Below are positions 1 through 12,335 of a stretch of 64,000 bases of DNA, one piece after another. The stretch is from Phlegmacium glaucopus. Its lineage: Eukaryota; Basidiomycota; Agaricomycetes; Agaricales; Cortinariaceae. The notes beneath the pieces are model-generated. The model worked only from the letters and a program-made list of their open reading frames with translations. It was not told the DNA's origin and did no database searches. The translations under genes and the position numbers were made by a program. The stretch spans positions 63,184 to 127,183 of the forward strand of contig MU130003.1 in assembly GCA_015039465.1 (NCBI GenBank). Reading direction: 5' to 3'. Every line of letters starts with the position of its first letter. Position 1 is the stretch's first letter.

Positions 1-132
1 GCAAAGGCTGAGATGAGGAGGATGCAGGCTGAGGCTCTGAAGAGGCATAGTAAGGCTGAGAAGGCTGCTATAGGGTTTGTGGAATGGTGTGGAAGCAGTA
101 TTGTTGATAAGGAAACAGTAGTGAAAGGGTGA
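1..132 (+). CDS. Open frame running off the left edge, Lys/Ala/Glu-rich
   Basis: The first 43 codons are open and end in TGA at 130-132. The encoded peptide is rich in K, A, E and R in a pattern that would favour a helix or coiled coil, and then becomes less biased before the stop. No family is recognised. The following kilobase is rich in the words AAGGC and GAGGCT and has no long frame, so this may be the tail of a low-complexity gene or a decayed repeat rather than a living exon. Confidence 0.2.
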   Translation, partial: AKAEMRRMQAEALKRHSKAEKAAIGFVEWCGSSIVDKETVVKG

Positions 133-1170
133 TAGTCAGTCGTGTGGTCGGTACCTAATAAGTGGGTTCTTACGTCCTGGAAAAGGCCCTCGTCTTGCGT
201 CGTGAATATAAATATAAGATATAAAGCCAACGTTAAGGAAAATATAAATTTCATGAGCTTGAACATACAAAAGGGAATCAAGCTTATAGTTGAATCAAGG
301 GAGGAGAACAAAAAGGAGATTCAGTGACTCCAGAAGGCTGAATAATGAAAGAAGAAGGCAAGGCTTTAGTCCTGTGGAATCCTCGACCCGCCGTGTCGTG
401 TATGCGACTCCGGTTGCAGGAAAGGCCCAATGACAAGGCCAAGGCAAGGTAGGCAAGGCCTCATTGAGGCTGCACTAAGAAGGAAAACGAAATTTGAATT
501 GTCATATAAGTTTGAAGAGTGGGTGAGGATACGTTTGAGCAAGTTTTTGAAGGTTTTGTGTTAATGGTTATGTTCTTTTATACAGGGTGCTTTTGTGAGG
601 GCAAGGGCTACATCAGCTTCTCCGATCAGTATAACTACTTGGAGCCTCATGATGCCTGCTTCAACTCAGAGGTTGATAAGTATAGTTAGTTGAGCAAAGG
701 CGAAATTTAAGGGAGCCCTTTAGAAGTCGGTTCAGGCTAAGCCGACCGTCTGAATCTCTCGGGCTTGGGAAGTGCCCATTCCTAGGATTCTTTGATTTTC
801 GAAAAGAAAAGGTCACGTTCGAGATAAAGGCCTCGAGAAGGCTGTGTAAGGCTCTACTGAGGTTCGCTCATTGGAAACGAAACAGGATAGAGGCCCTGCA
901 ACGAGTCCTTACCAAGCTTGGACCTTAAAGGCCAGAGTGGCTGCTCGGAGGCAGAACCGAACTTCTAACCCTGGAGAAGCAGTCGCTTGAAGTCAGGTTG
1001 AAACCAGGAATGCTGCTCAGGCGGCTGTATCTTGTGCTTGAGTGGTTAGAGGCTTACTTCCTGCCGGTTGCATAGAGGCTAATGAATCAGGCCAAGTTGA
1101 GGAACCGTCAGGCGACATGAACCCCGCTCGGACGAGAATCCATATCCAAAATGCTTCCAAATGAAAGGAC
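133..1170. other. Low-complexity region without a supportable gene
   Basis: About 1 kb with no convincing coding frame on either strand. Purine-rich words such as AAGGC and GAGGCT recur on the + strand. This could be a degenerated element-derived or repetitive coding sequence, but no terminal repeats or conserved domain can be seen. Confidence 0.4.
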
Positions 1171-3783
1171 TTAGTTCCAGGGAGAGTACTGGAACGGAGT
1201 ACGGACTACCGGAAACGACTCCAACGGAGTCGGACCGGAGTAACGTGTGACGGAATGTGACGGAATGTAACAAACTGCTTCAGTCAGACTCCATGCTTTT
1301 CTCCTCCCCCAGTGGAGCTTCCATGGACAATCCATTCTACTTCCATATGTTTTCCAAATATCTGATTTTTCTGGCAGCCAAATCAATGCTGAAGGACATC
1401 CTTCAAGACTGTTGGTTTTAATAAATTCAAAATTTTCTTTCAGGAACCTTTCAGCATCAATCACTGTCATTTTCAACAACTTCTGGGCCTAGTTTCTGTT
1501 AAATGTGAAATTCATTTATAGTGACATGTTTACTTACATTATGATTTGCCCAACTTCCTAGCTCATGCAGTGATTGCATTGCCATTCCCAACTTTCCTAG
1601 AATACTCAAACAGTCCATCCATCGCAGCAAATATCTTTGGAAAAAATGCTTCAATTCATCAATTTCATTGCTGTTGTCTGCATATGTGAAGTGGGAAACC
1701 CAGCTACCACAAGCATATGCAAGGGATTCAGAGATCTCTCCACATTTCCTCTCTGCCAAGTAAGATACTCTTTCTTTCTCTGACCATTCTTTCTCCATCA
1801 AGGACAGACACTGAAGTGCCAAATGCTTATGTGAAATATATGGGTCAAGGTAGTACTTTGAGGAAAGAATTTGATTACTGATGAAATCATGGAAGGAAGC
1901 ATGGAGTATTGAGATGGGCATATCAGAGTCTTGAGATGGAATATGTATCAAGGAATGAAGAGAAGAAAGGGCAGCCACAGTGTGTTCTATGGGCATTTCC
2001 ATCAAAGCACTGATGGCAGTCATAGATAGAGGATTATAGACATATACAACAGCTGTGAGAATCATGACTATATTCATCCTCTCCTGTTTATTTGTAAAGG
2101 CATAGGCAGCATCCAAAATTCTTTCATAAAGAATATCTAGTGGATGGGTTACACCAGATGTTGCCTCCAATTTTGAATTAACCACATCTGAAAGACGTTG
2201 GGGCATGCTAGAGCTACCCTTCTGAGCAATATATTTGCAGACAGTTGCTGCATAAACAAACAAGCTGCCAGACATGTTGACAAGGCTTTCAAGCTCAGCC
2301 TGAGGAGGCCAATTATGCTTATTGTGCTTTACTTGGCCAACAAGCAGGCAAGCTTTTATGTAAAGCTCAATATCAGCCTTGACAATCTCCTTTTCAACCT
2401 CATGAAGGATGAAGTTGGAATGATCCCAAGAATGATCAAAAGTCTCCTTGAGCACTATTTCTGGACGACTAGTGATGAAGAACTTGACTGGAAGAGATTT
2501 ACTATGCTTTAAGATCACAGAAAGCAACTCAGCCACAAGGGACTGGTCAGAGCACTCATCCAGGGCATCAAGAACAATAACTGGGACTACTCCTCCTCTG
2601 GTACTATCTTTATATGCAGTGAGTGGCCTGACTATGAAATTCAGGAATTGTTTGCTAATCCTCCAAGATGTGCAGTCGGGACTAGGATCAGTTTTTACCA
2701 CATCCAAGATAAGGTGGGACAGAGAAGGGAGATACTGGGCCAACTGAAGGGAGACAGTGGGGATGATGCAATGAACATCACTGGTATCAACCCGGAGATG
2801 AGAAGAGAAAAAAGTACCACCAAGGGAATTCTTTTCACGGAGGATTTCACTGAAAGAGTAAGCAATTGTCGTCTTTCCGGTTCCAGCCATCCCATTGAGC
2901 CAGTATACCTTTGTGGTTGTATCATCACTGGCCCACGCTCGGAGTGATTCGAGGATTGCCTTGCGAGTGTTCTCTGTACATGCGTTGCGCTGAGATGCTG
3001 CATCGTATTCTGCAAACTGAGCGCGTGGTAAGAGCCTTTCACGTAGTGCATCCTATGGATTAGCTTTCAGAGCAGATCATCCGACTGTGAGATTATATTG
3101 CCCACCATGTTTCGAGAGTTCAATTGTTCATTTCCATCAGCGTCGGATGGCGCATTCATGTAGATCTGACACAATGATAGAATTGTCAATAAACGGATTG
3201 GTTTTTGTTGTAGATGGAATGATGCTTACACTGTTGGCCATGTTAATCGTTGGTTGGTGCAGGTATACATCGTGAGCGCCTTGGAAGGCAGATATTGCAC
3301 CATGGATGTTTGGAGCTATGTACTAGATGAGAAGCGATTAACAACGACGGTCGTGAGCGCAACACGGACGCTGACCGTGGATGGAGTTTCTGGTGCTTGG
3401 CTACTAGCAGAACTAAATTGCCTCCTGGGCGCAATAGGGGTCGATGCTGGAGATGGTACGGAATCTGGGAGGGATACTGTGTGTGCTTCCGTGGTCACAA
3501 CTGCTGTGGCAGCATGATCGACGCTGACCATCGTGAGCGGTAAATTGCTTGAAAGAATGAGGAGATTGGGTAAATAATCAAGGAGATGTTGGATAACAGG
3601 GAATTCCGCTGCTCACCTTGTTCCAGCATCTGTCGTTGCCATACGGTTATCAGGGCTTGGATCCAAGTTGATCGACAATGGTGTGGGCGGGTGTGACAAA
3701 GGAAGAGGAGAAGAGAACCTCCCTTTGACATATTTGATAGCTTTAGTTATGCGATTATTCTTAGATGGTCTTTCACTCGACAT
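1171..3783 (-). CDS. NACHT-domain NTPase (fungal NLR-like), no WD40 tail
   Basis: A probable STAND P-loop NTPase of the agaricomycete NACHT family. The likely start is the ATG at 3783; exon 1 reads to about 3617 and is Ser/Pro-rich, and a second Ser/Pro/Thr-rich exon begins near 3523. The exon beginning at about 3056 leads into the NACHT. Visible motifs are Walker A GMAGTGKTT near 2893-2867, Walker B VIVLDALDECSD and the sensor-like FFITSRPE. A phase-0 intron (GTAAGT...CCCAG) interrupts the frame near 1530 and leads into a tail with RFLKENFEFI and SALIWLPE, which in family members comes just before the WD40 propeller. Here the frame stops at 1171 in CGGAGT-rich DNA with no WD40 repeats. The NACHT core is clear; the 5' exons between 3056 and 3523 are uncertain. 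It could be a truncated copy. Confidence 0.7.
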
Positions 3784-5813
3784 GATGGTGATAGTCAGTG
3801 CAGCGCCGTGCTCTTCCCACGGTGAACTGCATACGAAAAACAAGGGCAAAGGATTATCGATTAAGTAAGGCCTGTCATGTACAAGGATGCCACACAGAGA
3901 GTGCCTAATAGGTAGGCACCGTCATCGCACTGATATGAAGGTTGAGAAGACTGTCTGGTGCATCTTGAATAAAGAGGGTCAGTGGGTGGATGAGAATACA
4001 GTAGCGGATGAAGAGTGTGGTGGCGGTGGTTTTTGTAACGATATGGTAGCTCGAAGCTGTCTTAGACCATAGCTGACAGTTGTGATAACCCATAATCCAT
4101 AGTAAGACCAGCGGAGTGAGCTGCCTATGCTGCCTACTTCAGGTTGAAACCCCGTTTTTCAATTAAATAATCAATCCGGCCGAATTCACACAAGATTGGA
4201 ACTTCAAACTTGTACGCATAATGTATCCGTATATCTCCAGAAGTGAATGGAAGTAATCGTGAATGTTGAACACAGAGGCAGCAGCGAGACTTTTCACCAA
4301 TTTCTGGGCAGTAGAAAATGTCCCATCTACATACTTGCGGAATCCTGCTGCAGAAATGGATACATTGCAGCAAGAAATTTGGATGCTCGGAAATATCCGC
4401 CGCAAAGTGAAACCCATGGGAAAATTCCGTAAGGCTTGTAGGGTTTAGCACTGAGTTACTTGCGTTAGAATTGAACGGAAAAGTCATCATCGAGATTCAT
4501 AATAACAGCACTAAAAAAGGTACATGTAAATAGCAAAAGACAGCAAAAACATGCATCCCCAACATCGACAAAAGGGGTAAGCAAAGCAAACACAAGATGA
4601 TGGAGGTATACAACAAACGAGGAGTATCATGCAAATCGATTCCACATCGATCGCCACAAAGAAGTCGAACACACATGCTCATCGCGAGGAGACGGGAAGA
4701 TGAAAGAAAAGAGAACACGCCGAATACACGCCGGATTCGAAGGATAGAGCCAGTGACGAGAACGAGGAAATCAATCACCACAGCCATAATGAATGTCAGG
4801 CCAGACACGTCATACACATTGGGAGGACAAACCGAACCGTCAAGGGTGCACAATCCCAAATTTAATCCACCACGCCATCACCTGGTTGCAAAGCTGCCAA
4901 AATGCTGTAACCATTCTGATGGAACAAACGTCAAACAAGGGACCAGAATCGGGAAAAAGAAAGCAAAGGAATCACCTACCTAGAGATACGTATAAATAAA
5001 TCAAGATCTTCATTACTGAGAAGTCCGGCGAACTGGGGTTGGGCGTCTAACCTTTCTTAACAACTGTTACGGCACGGGAGAAGCGGTAAAAACACTGCGT
5101 TTTAGGCACCTGGCCGATTCGATTCGATTCGACTTTCCAGAAAAGGATGAGACAAAAAAGGGATACAAAGGAATGAGAGAGGGGGAAACCCCACCCTCCC
5201 AAACCCTAAACCCAAACCTGCTACACCAAGCCCAGTGGGCGATCCACTGAAACGCCAACCATGGAGAAGAGATGGAGAAGGGCTTTTTTTTCTTTCTTTT
5301 TATCTTGCCGTTTTGATTAAGTAGCAGATATATCTTGGTACTTGCAAATAAATTACTAGCGACGACGCAGAGGAGCAAAACTTGACAACTTGAATGTGGA
5401 GAAGAGTTGTAGACGACGGAATATTCTTTTTTTTTCTTTTTTTTGGAAGGTTGTGCGCCAGACGCTTCTTCAATCCCCTTTGTTCTTCATTATAATTTGA
5501 TTATAAAACTTTTTCTTTGACACATTTTTGCCCTTGCACATCTTGCAGGCCCATGACAACGACGACCAAGTCCACGGCCACGGCCACCTCAGCGACAGGA
5601 CATATAAGAAAACGGTCAGATAAAATGGGAAGCGAAAGAGAAAGGAAAAACGACGAGGACGATGAAAAAAAGATTGGAAAGAGAAAATAAAATAAAGCGA
5701 AGCGAAATAGACAAACAGAGATCACATGCCACAAAATAATCCATTTGAGCCAACCCAAGCTGAGGCACGACAATGATTTGAGTCGGCCAGAGCGGATGGG
5801 TGGCGTGAGGTGT
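3784..5813. other. Gap between NACHT gene and TRA2-like gene
   Basis: No supportable gene. Short frames at 4134-4490 (-) and 4597-4983 (+) have no recognisable motif and lie across from each other. The part next to 5814 contains A- and T-runs (around 5283-5300 and 5430-5442) as expected for a 3' untranslated region of the minus-strand gene to the right. Confidence 0.4.
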
Positions 5814-6942
5814 TCACCACCGTGAATGTTCGGCAGTAGGTGTTGCGGCAGCAGCAGGGCCTGCTGTGGAGGCTGGTGTGTCGTACTCCCTTGTGCCACC
5901 ACCACCACCACCACCGCCTCCGCTACGAGGCGCAGGGCTACTTCCTCGAGGGGGAGGGCTGCGGGAGTAGCTCCTGCGACGCCTATAGTCGGGGGAGTAT
6001 CGACCGCCACGAGAAGGAGGCGGGCTTCTACGATCGCGCCAATCTCGGTCTCTGCCATAGGTATCGCGGTCCCTGTCGCGGTCGCCACGGTCACTTCGAC
6101 GACCAGAGTCGCGATCCCGACGAGAAGAGTAGTGCGAGTCGCGTTGATCACGTGAATCCCGGGTCGAGCGACGGTGTCCCATATATTCGCCTGGGGTGGG
6201 CGCATGTGGGCGGTCGGTCACGGAATAGTCTACACGGATACGACGACCATTGAGGTCCTATTAAGAAACGAGAGAGAAAAAAGTGAACAAGGTAGTTTGA
6301 GAGGCGCTTTAAGAGTATGAGACATACAACACCATTCAATTCTTGGATGCATCGAGTGGCATCTTCAACAGTAGCCATCTTGATGAAACCAAACCCGCGT
6401 GAGCGGTCTGACTGCTAAGAAAGGTTAGACAGACATGGTGCAAAAGCGGGAGCCAGACGGACCCTTTGATCATAGACAATGGTGACTTTATCAACCCTAC
6501 CAAAGCGACTGAATTCCTCATCGAGGTCACGTTCTTGAGTGCGAATGCTCAATCCAAACACACCAAGGACGTTGGAGGGATTGGGCGCCTTCTTGAAATA
6601 ATAAGCATAAAAAAACCTTTTAAGTCAAGACGAAGTAAAAGGACAAACGATAGGAGCCTGAGCAGAGCGCCTGGGTTGAGGAGAGCGACGGCGGTAAGGG
6701 GGCGGGCTTCTATAGGATCGACTATCACCATTGGTGCCATTGGCACTCGGACGAGCAGGGCTACGAGAGCGAGACCTGCCACGTGGAGGAGCAGGGTCAC
6801 GTTCAGCAGGAGCCGGTGCGGGAGGCGCATTGTACGCGTCAGAATAAGGGTCGACAGTGGGTGTGGCGTTGTCTCCGTACTACAAAGAGGGACGAGATCG
6901 TCAGTGACCACACAGGCGCTGGTCGCGAACTCGACTCACCAT
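5814..6942 (-). CDS. TRA2-like SR splicing regulator (RS-RRM-RS)
   Basis: A nuclear RNA-binding splicing factor of the transformer-2 type. The inferred start is the ATG at 6942-6940, followed at once by an intron (GTGAGT...TTTGTAG), so exon 2 opens at 6879. Exon 2 encodes an Arg/Ser/Pro-rich N-terminal domain of about 75 residues. The RRM is spread over the next three exons: RNP-2 is VLGVFGLS (near 6560), followed by the helix [15 protein letters not shown], then RNP-1 [10 protein letters not shown] (near 6400). The conserved TRA2 linker appears as RIRVDYSV...[12 protein letters not shown]. The C-terminal part is a second R/S/D/Y-rich domain with a run of glycines, ending at 5814. The RS-RRM-RS order and the linker separate it from ordinary SR proteins. 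It is divergent from the eL18 gene and shares its upstream region. Confidence 0.9.
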
Positions 6943-7261
6943 GGTGGTTCAACAAAAGGAGTTGTTGGGCTTTATTTGCACAGCTCCAACTGTTTCTAAA
7001 CACGTACGAGCGCTTATCTTTTCCTCTTATTCCATGCTTTTTGTGCTTTCTCTAGTATGTATATATTTCTTCATAGTCAACTGTACCTATACTCAAATTT
7101 TCGTCTCCATTTTGTTCAGAGCCATCCTGAAACTCCCGCGTTACACCGAAGATTAAACGATTTGAGCGGAGCTTAAACCTAATTTGACCACTGCACAGTT
7201 CATCAAGCCTCCCTCAGACGATACCAACAGCCTCAAATATCGTATTCCGGCAACAACCAAG
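6943..7261. promoter_or_regulatory. Divergent promoter region, TRA2-like / eL18
   Basis: 319 bp between two opposite start codons, with long C/T-rich tracts on the + strand. There is no obvious TATA box. Its role as a shared promoter is inferred from gene orientation only. Confidence 0.5.
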
Positions 7262-8056
7262 ATGGTGAGCTCGTCGTCGCCTGTATTCACAAATGATACT
7301 CATAGTCATATGTAGGGTATCGACATTACAGCCCACCACGTCAAGAAGGGTAACCGCACCGCACCAAAGAGCGAGGACCCGTATCTGCTTCTCCTTGTGA
7401 AGGTAGGCAGACCTTTGTATTTTCCTTGATAACCTCGTTGATCTTTTTATTATTATCATTGCTAGCTTTACCGTTTCCTCGCCCGTCGTACCGACTCCAA
7501 CTTCAACAAGGTTCATACAAAATTTCCAATCTCTCAATCCAATCACTCAGTTTTTTTTATTCCCTTAAATAGGTAATCCTCCACCGGCTTTTCCTCTCCA
7601 AGAACAACCGCCCCCCTCTCTCCCTCTCCCGAATTATGAAAGAGACATCCAACACCCCCGACCTAAGCTCAAAAGTGATCGTTCAAGTCGGAACGGTGAC
7701 AGACGATATTCGTCTCACCACTGTACCAAAAATCACCGTTGCTGCTCTGCGATTCACCCAAGCAGCCCGGGAACGCATCATCAAAGCTGGAGGAGAGACA
7801 CTCACTCTCGATCAGCTTGCTCTGCGAGCACCAACAGGTGCCAACACCGTGTTGTTGAGGGGTGTGAGGACTGCTCGGGAAGCGTACAAGCACTTTGGCA
7901 TGGGTGTGTTTATATTCTGGCTCTGCTTTTCATTTTCTGTCCGTACTCACGCGTTTTGTAGGCCCACACAAGAACAAGAAGCCGTATACCATCTCCAAGG
8001 GTCGCAAATTCGAGCAAGGTCGTGGTCGCCGAAAGTCGAAGGGTTTCAAAGTATAG
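7262..8056 (+). CDS. RPL18: 60S ribosomal protein eL18 (L18)
   Basis: A cytosolic large-subunit ribosomal protein. Five exons join cleanly: 7262-7264 (the ATG alone), 7316-7402, 7466-7510, 7573-7903 and 7962-8056. They give 186 residues, the normal eL18 length. Characteristic segments are [20 protein letters not shown] at the N-terminus, [15 protein letters not shown], and the basic C-terminus [16 protein letters not shown]. All introns are GT-AG. As is common for fungal ribosomal protein genes, introns are concentrated at the 5' end, and the first intron directly follows the start codon. Confidence 0.97.
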
Positions 8057-8422
8057 AGTGTTGCATCAAAAATCATTGCATATATATGGAGCTGGTCGAC
8101 TCGCAGTATCCTTTATGGCTTATGTCGTTTCTACATTCTCGCATATGCATATTGTTTTTCCTCAATATGAACAAAAAAACATCATGAACTCGACAATGTT
8201 TGAGATTCGACCAGTGGACAATGTAAGCCTTGGAGAGAAAAGTATTTAGGGGACATAAAAGGCCCTCAACGCAAAAATAAACAATGTAGTATGCTAGCCG
8301 TCGTTGCGGTGACTCGAAACACACTCCATCTATTAAACATATTTCGATTCGTATCAAATAGCAAGCGCCAGAAAACCACAATGGAAGTTGGATGAAACCA
8401 TATACTTTTTTTTGGGAGAACT

Positions 8423-10471
8423 TCATGACCGTGGGGGGATGATAGTATCAACTGCAGGTGGAAGCGTGAACGTCTTCTCCGAAAGGGGGGTGGAAATGCC
8501 AGAAACAACTTTAGTAGCAGTCCCATTCACAGGAGGTCTGGAAGGAGGCAAAATGCCCTTTGCCTTTTGCAAACTCTTGCAAATCTTGGTTCCACCAGCG
8601 TAAAAGAACACCAATCCACCCATCACGATGATATGACCATACCATCCCAATCGACTCCATGTCAACATGGAGTCGCGTGCTGTGAGAAGGATGAAGGGGG
8701 ATGCGGTGTAGTTTAGGATAAGGATTGAGAATAAGATGCCAAGCAAGTCGTAGATCCTTTTCAAGATAGATGGAGGTGCTGATGGGTTGGATGCTGGTGG
8801 GAGGAGTAATGGTCGGATGTTACTTCGTGCGAGCCTGGCAACGGTGGTGATAAATCCTCCCATTAGGAAAGTAAGGTAGTACCCAGTCGCAATCCCATGC
8901 TGAAAAACAAACAAGCTTGTCAGTCAAGCCCCCCCCAAAAAAACATGTATAAAGGAGATCCACATACCCAAAATGCACTCGTCAAGAACGTAATCATACT
9001 GCTCATGAAGCCAGCTTTCTTGCCTTTAGGCGTGACACGTTTATACACGCATTCACGAAGCCACACGTTTGTTTTCACGTTCCAAGCGTCAAGGAGAAGC
9101 TTGAAATTAGGTGCAAACTCGATTTGCATGACTTTAACGTTGGCGGCACCGTCCCATTGTGGTTCGTCTTTGGCGTTGAAGCCTGTGAAGCCAAGGCCAG
9201 TGAGGATACTGGCACCCTGAGGATATCGATGGAGTGAATAAAGGCTTAAAGTTTTGAAAAGAGAAAAGCATACATACCTCGGTAAGCGTCCAGATGGCGT
9301 AATATTTCGCTCGTTCAATTGGTCCTCCAAGTTGGAATAGGAAGATCCTGGATGAATAAGCAACGAATTCGTGATTTGCATCTTTAAAAAAAAAACTAAG
9401 AGGCATACCGCATCAGTAGACTGTACTTCATAAACTCAGGTTTCAGAGCGACTTGATAGTTATATTTGCCACCATAAAACACAAAGGCGCCAAGGTATAC
9501 GAGACCAAGGAACATTTTGGTGTATGCAGCACGTTTACGACCGGGAGGAAGTCTACGTCCAACTTTGACTTTGGCTTTGACTTGGGCACTTTGGAATGTG
9601 GTTTCGTTAATTAATTCCATGTATTCTGGGAAATCAAGGTATGGTCCAACTAAGATTCCAGGGTAGTAAAATCTGACGAAACACAGAGTTTTTTAGATAA
9701 CGAAGATGTAAGTAGAAGTAAGACTGACGAGTATCCAAGGAATTCAAGTAGGGATGGGTATTTTGTGATCCTTTTTGCGGCTTGCCATTTGTCCAAGTCC
9801 TGGGTGGTATTTTGAGCCGAGTGCCTTGCTTGAAAGCAAAGGGACAAAGACGAACCTCGACTTTCCGGCGTCCGTCATAGACATTCCAAGCGAAAGTGGT
9901 CAACTTCATCGTCAGCACCATTTGAGGACCAGTAACCTCCATAGTTTCGTAGCTGAACCCATAGACTGCACGAATGACATGGCTTTCAAAAAGGGAATAA
10001 GTTTTTCTTGATACATTTCAAAAAGCTTAGTGAGTACTCACTTCACCGTAAGATGGCCCATCACGACTCTGATATAATAATTTAAAAAAAGGGGGTCAAA
10101 ATCTATTTGCCAGCAATGAATGACGCGACGTACACAAAGACCACCCAAGGCATGCTTTTGCCTTTATTGAAATTGGCAATAAAATATGTAGCCAAAATAC
10201 TAGCTAGCAACTGAAAGAACGCAGAGTACAACCGGAGAACGGGGAAGAAGAAACCAATGGCCACGATGATGCTGAATAGATGACGCAGCGCCGGTTTTGA
10301 GGATGGCACTCGCACAAAGAGGGGTCCAAGAGGGTATGCAATGAGTAGACATGATATTAGCTGTTGAAGAAGGTCAGCTCTAAGTAATATTGCTTTCTAG
10401 ATTTATATTACCTTAATTTGGTCCACGCTGGCACCCAGAGAGTTAGCCAGAGGCTGGAAAAGCGCGTCCAT
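8423..10471 (-). CDS. ALE1: MBOAT lysophospholipid acyltransferase (ALE1/LPT1 type)
   Basis: An endoplasmic-reticulum enzyme that re-acylates lysophospholipids with acyl-CoA (Lands cycle). Exon 1 (10471-10412) gives MDALFQPLANSLGASVDQIK, a typical fungal ALE1 start; exon 2 begins at 10360 with several membrane segments. Further on come VMGHLTV, SYETMEVTGPQMVLTMKL and FAWNVYDGRR, all conserved in the family, then DLDKWQAAKRITKYPSLLEF and GPYLDFPEY. The MBOAT core is AWNVKTNVWLRECVYKR (with the conserved Asn region) followed by TFLTSAFW; the next exon starts with HG, so the proposed catalytic His of FWHG is split from FW by an intron. About nine exons are needed. The C-terminus ends at 8423 in a Ser/Thr/Pro-rich tail. 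Confidence 0.92.
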
Positions 10472-11251
10472 GTTCGACTCAATCAACGCGACGTTCTTCA
10501 ATCACAATGTCGACGCTCCAGTCAACACCTTGAGAAGGTGGTGGTAAAGCTGAAGGTTGAAAAAGAAGTAGGACTCTTTCTGAGGTGGCTTATTTTTCGC
10601 GCGGATATATGGGGAAATAGCCAAAAAAGGGCGGGTTGGTGATAAATCTTTGAACTTTGTTTCTGGAGGCATTGGCTTTGCAAAATAATATTCGAGTACA
10701 AAATTAGCAAAGTGCTCAAAATTACCTGAGTCCATAACTTATTGTCTAGCAACGTTCTTCCTGTAACATCTATCATAAATTGACATGTGACATCGAGGCC
10801 ACTATGTTGGATATCGATGGTATCGATAAGGTACTAACTTGAAGTATGTAAGTAAAAGATGGTTGTATGACATTGGACAACGACAAGGCAGGCCGAGCAT
10901 CGGCCCGTTAGTCAATTAATCTTGGGTAGTTTGAAGGCGCCATATCAAATAATTTACGCAGACAATCGTCCAGATGATACTAACACATGGGGTAAGTACC
11001 AGAAGCATTTTTAATTCAAACTAACTTTCTTCCGTCTATGACTCGGACGGAACTAGGTTTGCAAGTAAGAACGTTGCCATTCACAAAATATCTTCCATTG
11101 GGTGCCATAACAGAACGTAATAAGGTTGTGGATATAGCAGAAGTTAGGTATTGAAGGAAAAAAACTTGGGAGACGTTATCGCTATTAAATCAAGGTTTCC
11201 AGAGTAAGGAACCATGTAAAATGGACAGTCGATCATATATGGAACGCGGCA
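10472..11251. other. Upstream region of the acyltransferase gene
   Basis: No supportable gene. Short minus-strand frames at 10502-10776 are best read as 5' untranslated sequence or upstream ORFs of the acyltransferase. The rest (10800-11230) shows no motif. Confidence 0.4.
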
Positions 11252-12335
11252 TTAAACTTGGGGATAGGGACTTGAGTTAGTTTGAGGTTGGGTGAAAGAG
11301 CCAGCAGCCTGAGGTTGGGCGTAAGGGCTAGTCTGAGGTTGACCATATGCCTGCTGGCCGTATGCAGCCTGAGGTTGAGTATAAGAACCTGGGGTTGGCT
11401 GCTGCGGGATGGAGCCTGGACTACCCATTTGTGGTGGATATTGGGGTGCAAAGGTGGGATTAACTTTGTTATCGTAAACGACCTGAGTGGTATTAGCACT
11501 TTCGGCCATGAAATCGACCTCTGTAATGTCCTTGGTCCAAACACCAGTATTTCCACGCATGTGCTGCCTGAAGGCCAAGGAAATAAGAGTAACGTTGTAG
11601 AACAGCACTGTTTACACGTTCAAGAAATTTCACCAAACAGCAATTAGCCTGTCTTCTTGCGATGTTAGAATGGGAAACTTACACATGATCCAGGTCAAAA
11701 ATCCCAATGCAGTGATACCTGTAGACTCAGAGCATGCCGCTTGTACACCCGAAACTAAAAAAAGAAGTGGGATGAGAACGGCTTGGAACACATTAATTGA
11801 TTTGCTCCACACGCACTTCCACCGGAGTATTGGCCACAACCTATCAAGAAGATACCTGAAGAACTGCCACCAACAGCGAGCCACATGATCCAGAGGAACC
11901 CTGATAATAATAATGATCCATCAGTAAATAATACTAAAATCTTCAGGCTGATGCTTACAAGTCCAGGCGATGTCAACAACGACCATAGAGGTGACGACAC
12001 CTTTGCGGAGGAGTGAGAGGGCAAGCCTATATTCGATATGTAACGTCAGAAACAAACAAAGGTCTAGAGGGCATGTTAGACGAACATGGCAGGGAGCGTC
12101 AGGAGGGTGAGAAGACCAGTTGCAATGCCCAAGGCTGCAAAAGTGAAGTAATACCCAGTGGAATATGAATTGGTGAAGCTCGTGACCAATCCGCCGAGGA
12201 CAATAACGATGAAAGCAAACAAGCTCGCCACACCTACAGGAAAATGGTGAGGACCAACATGGTTTTTAAAGCAAGAGTCAACGTACCGAATACTCCCATG
12301 CGAAGAAGCTTCATAATGTGGTTGAAATCCGCCAT
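11252..12335 (-). CDS. MARVEL-like four-TM membrane protein with Pro/Gln/Tyr-rich tail
   Basis: A small plasma-membrane-type protein of unknown exact role. The start ATG at 12335 opens a short exon that leads to VASLFAFIVIVLGGLVTSF (TM1). TM2 is within YYFTFAALGIATGLLTLL, TM3 within GFLWIMWLAVGG, and TM4 within TGITALGFLTWIM. A Cys-containing loop (CGQYSGGSACGANQLMC) lies between TM3 and TM4. After the last membrane segment comes the cytoplasmic stretch RQHMRGNTGVWTKDITEVDF, then a tail rich in Pro, Gln, Gly, Tyr and Ala with repeated QPQ and AYGQ words, ending at 11252. The topology and loop fit fungal MARVEL-domain proteins. Six or so exons are needed; the borders are approximate. Confidence 0.7.

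Noticed and set aside
4497..4983. Overlapping frames on both strands right of the left NACHT gene
   Set aside because: The minus frame is hydrophobic and the plus frame is Arg-rich only because they are complements; neither shows a domain or splice context.
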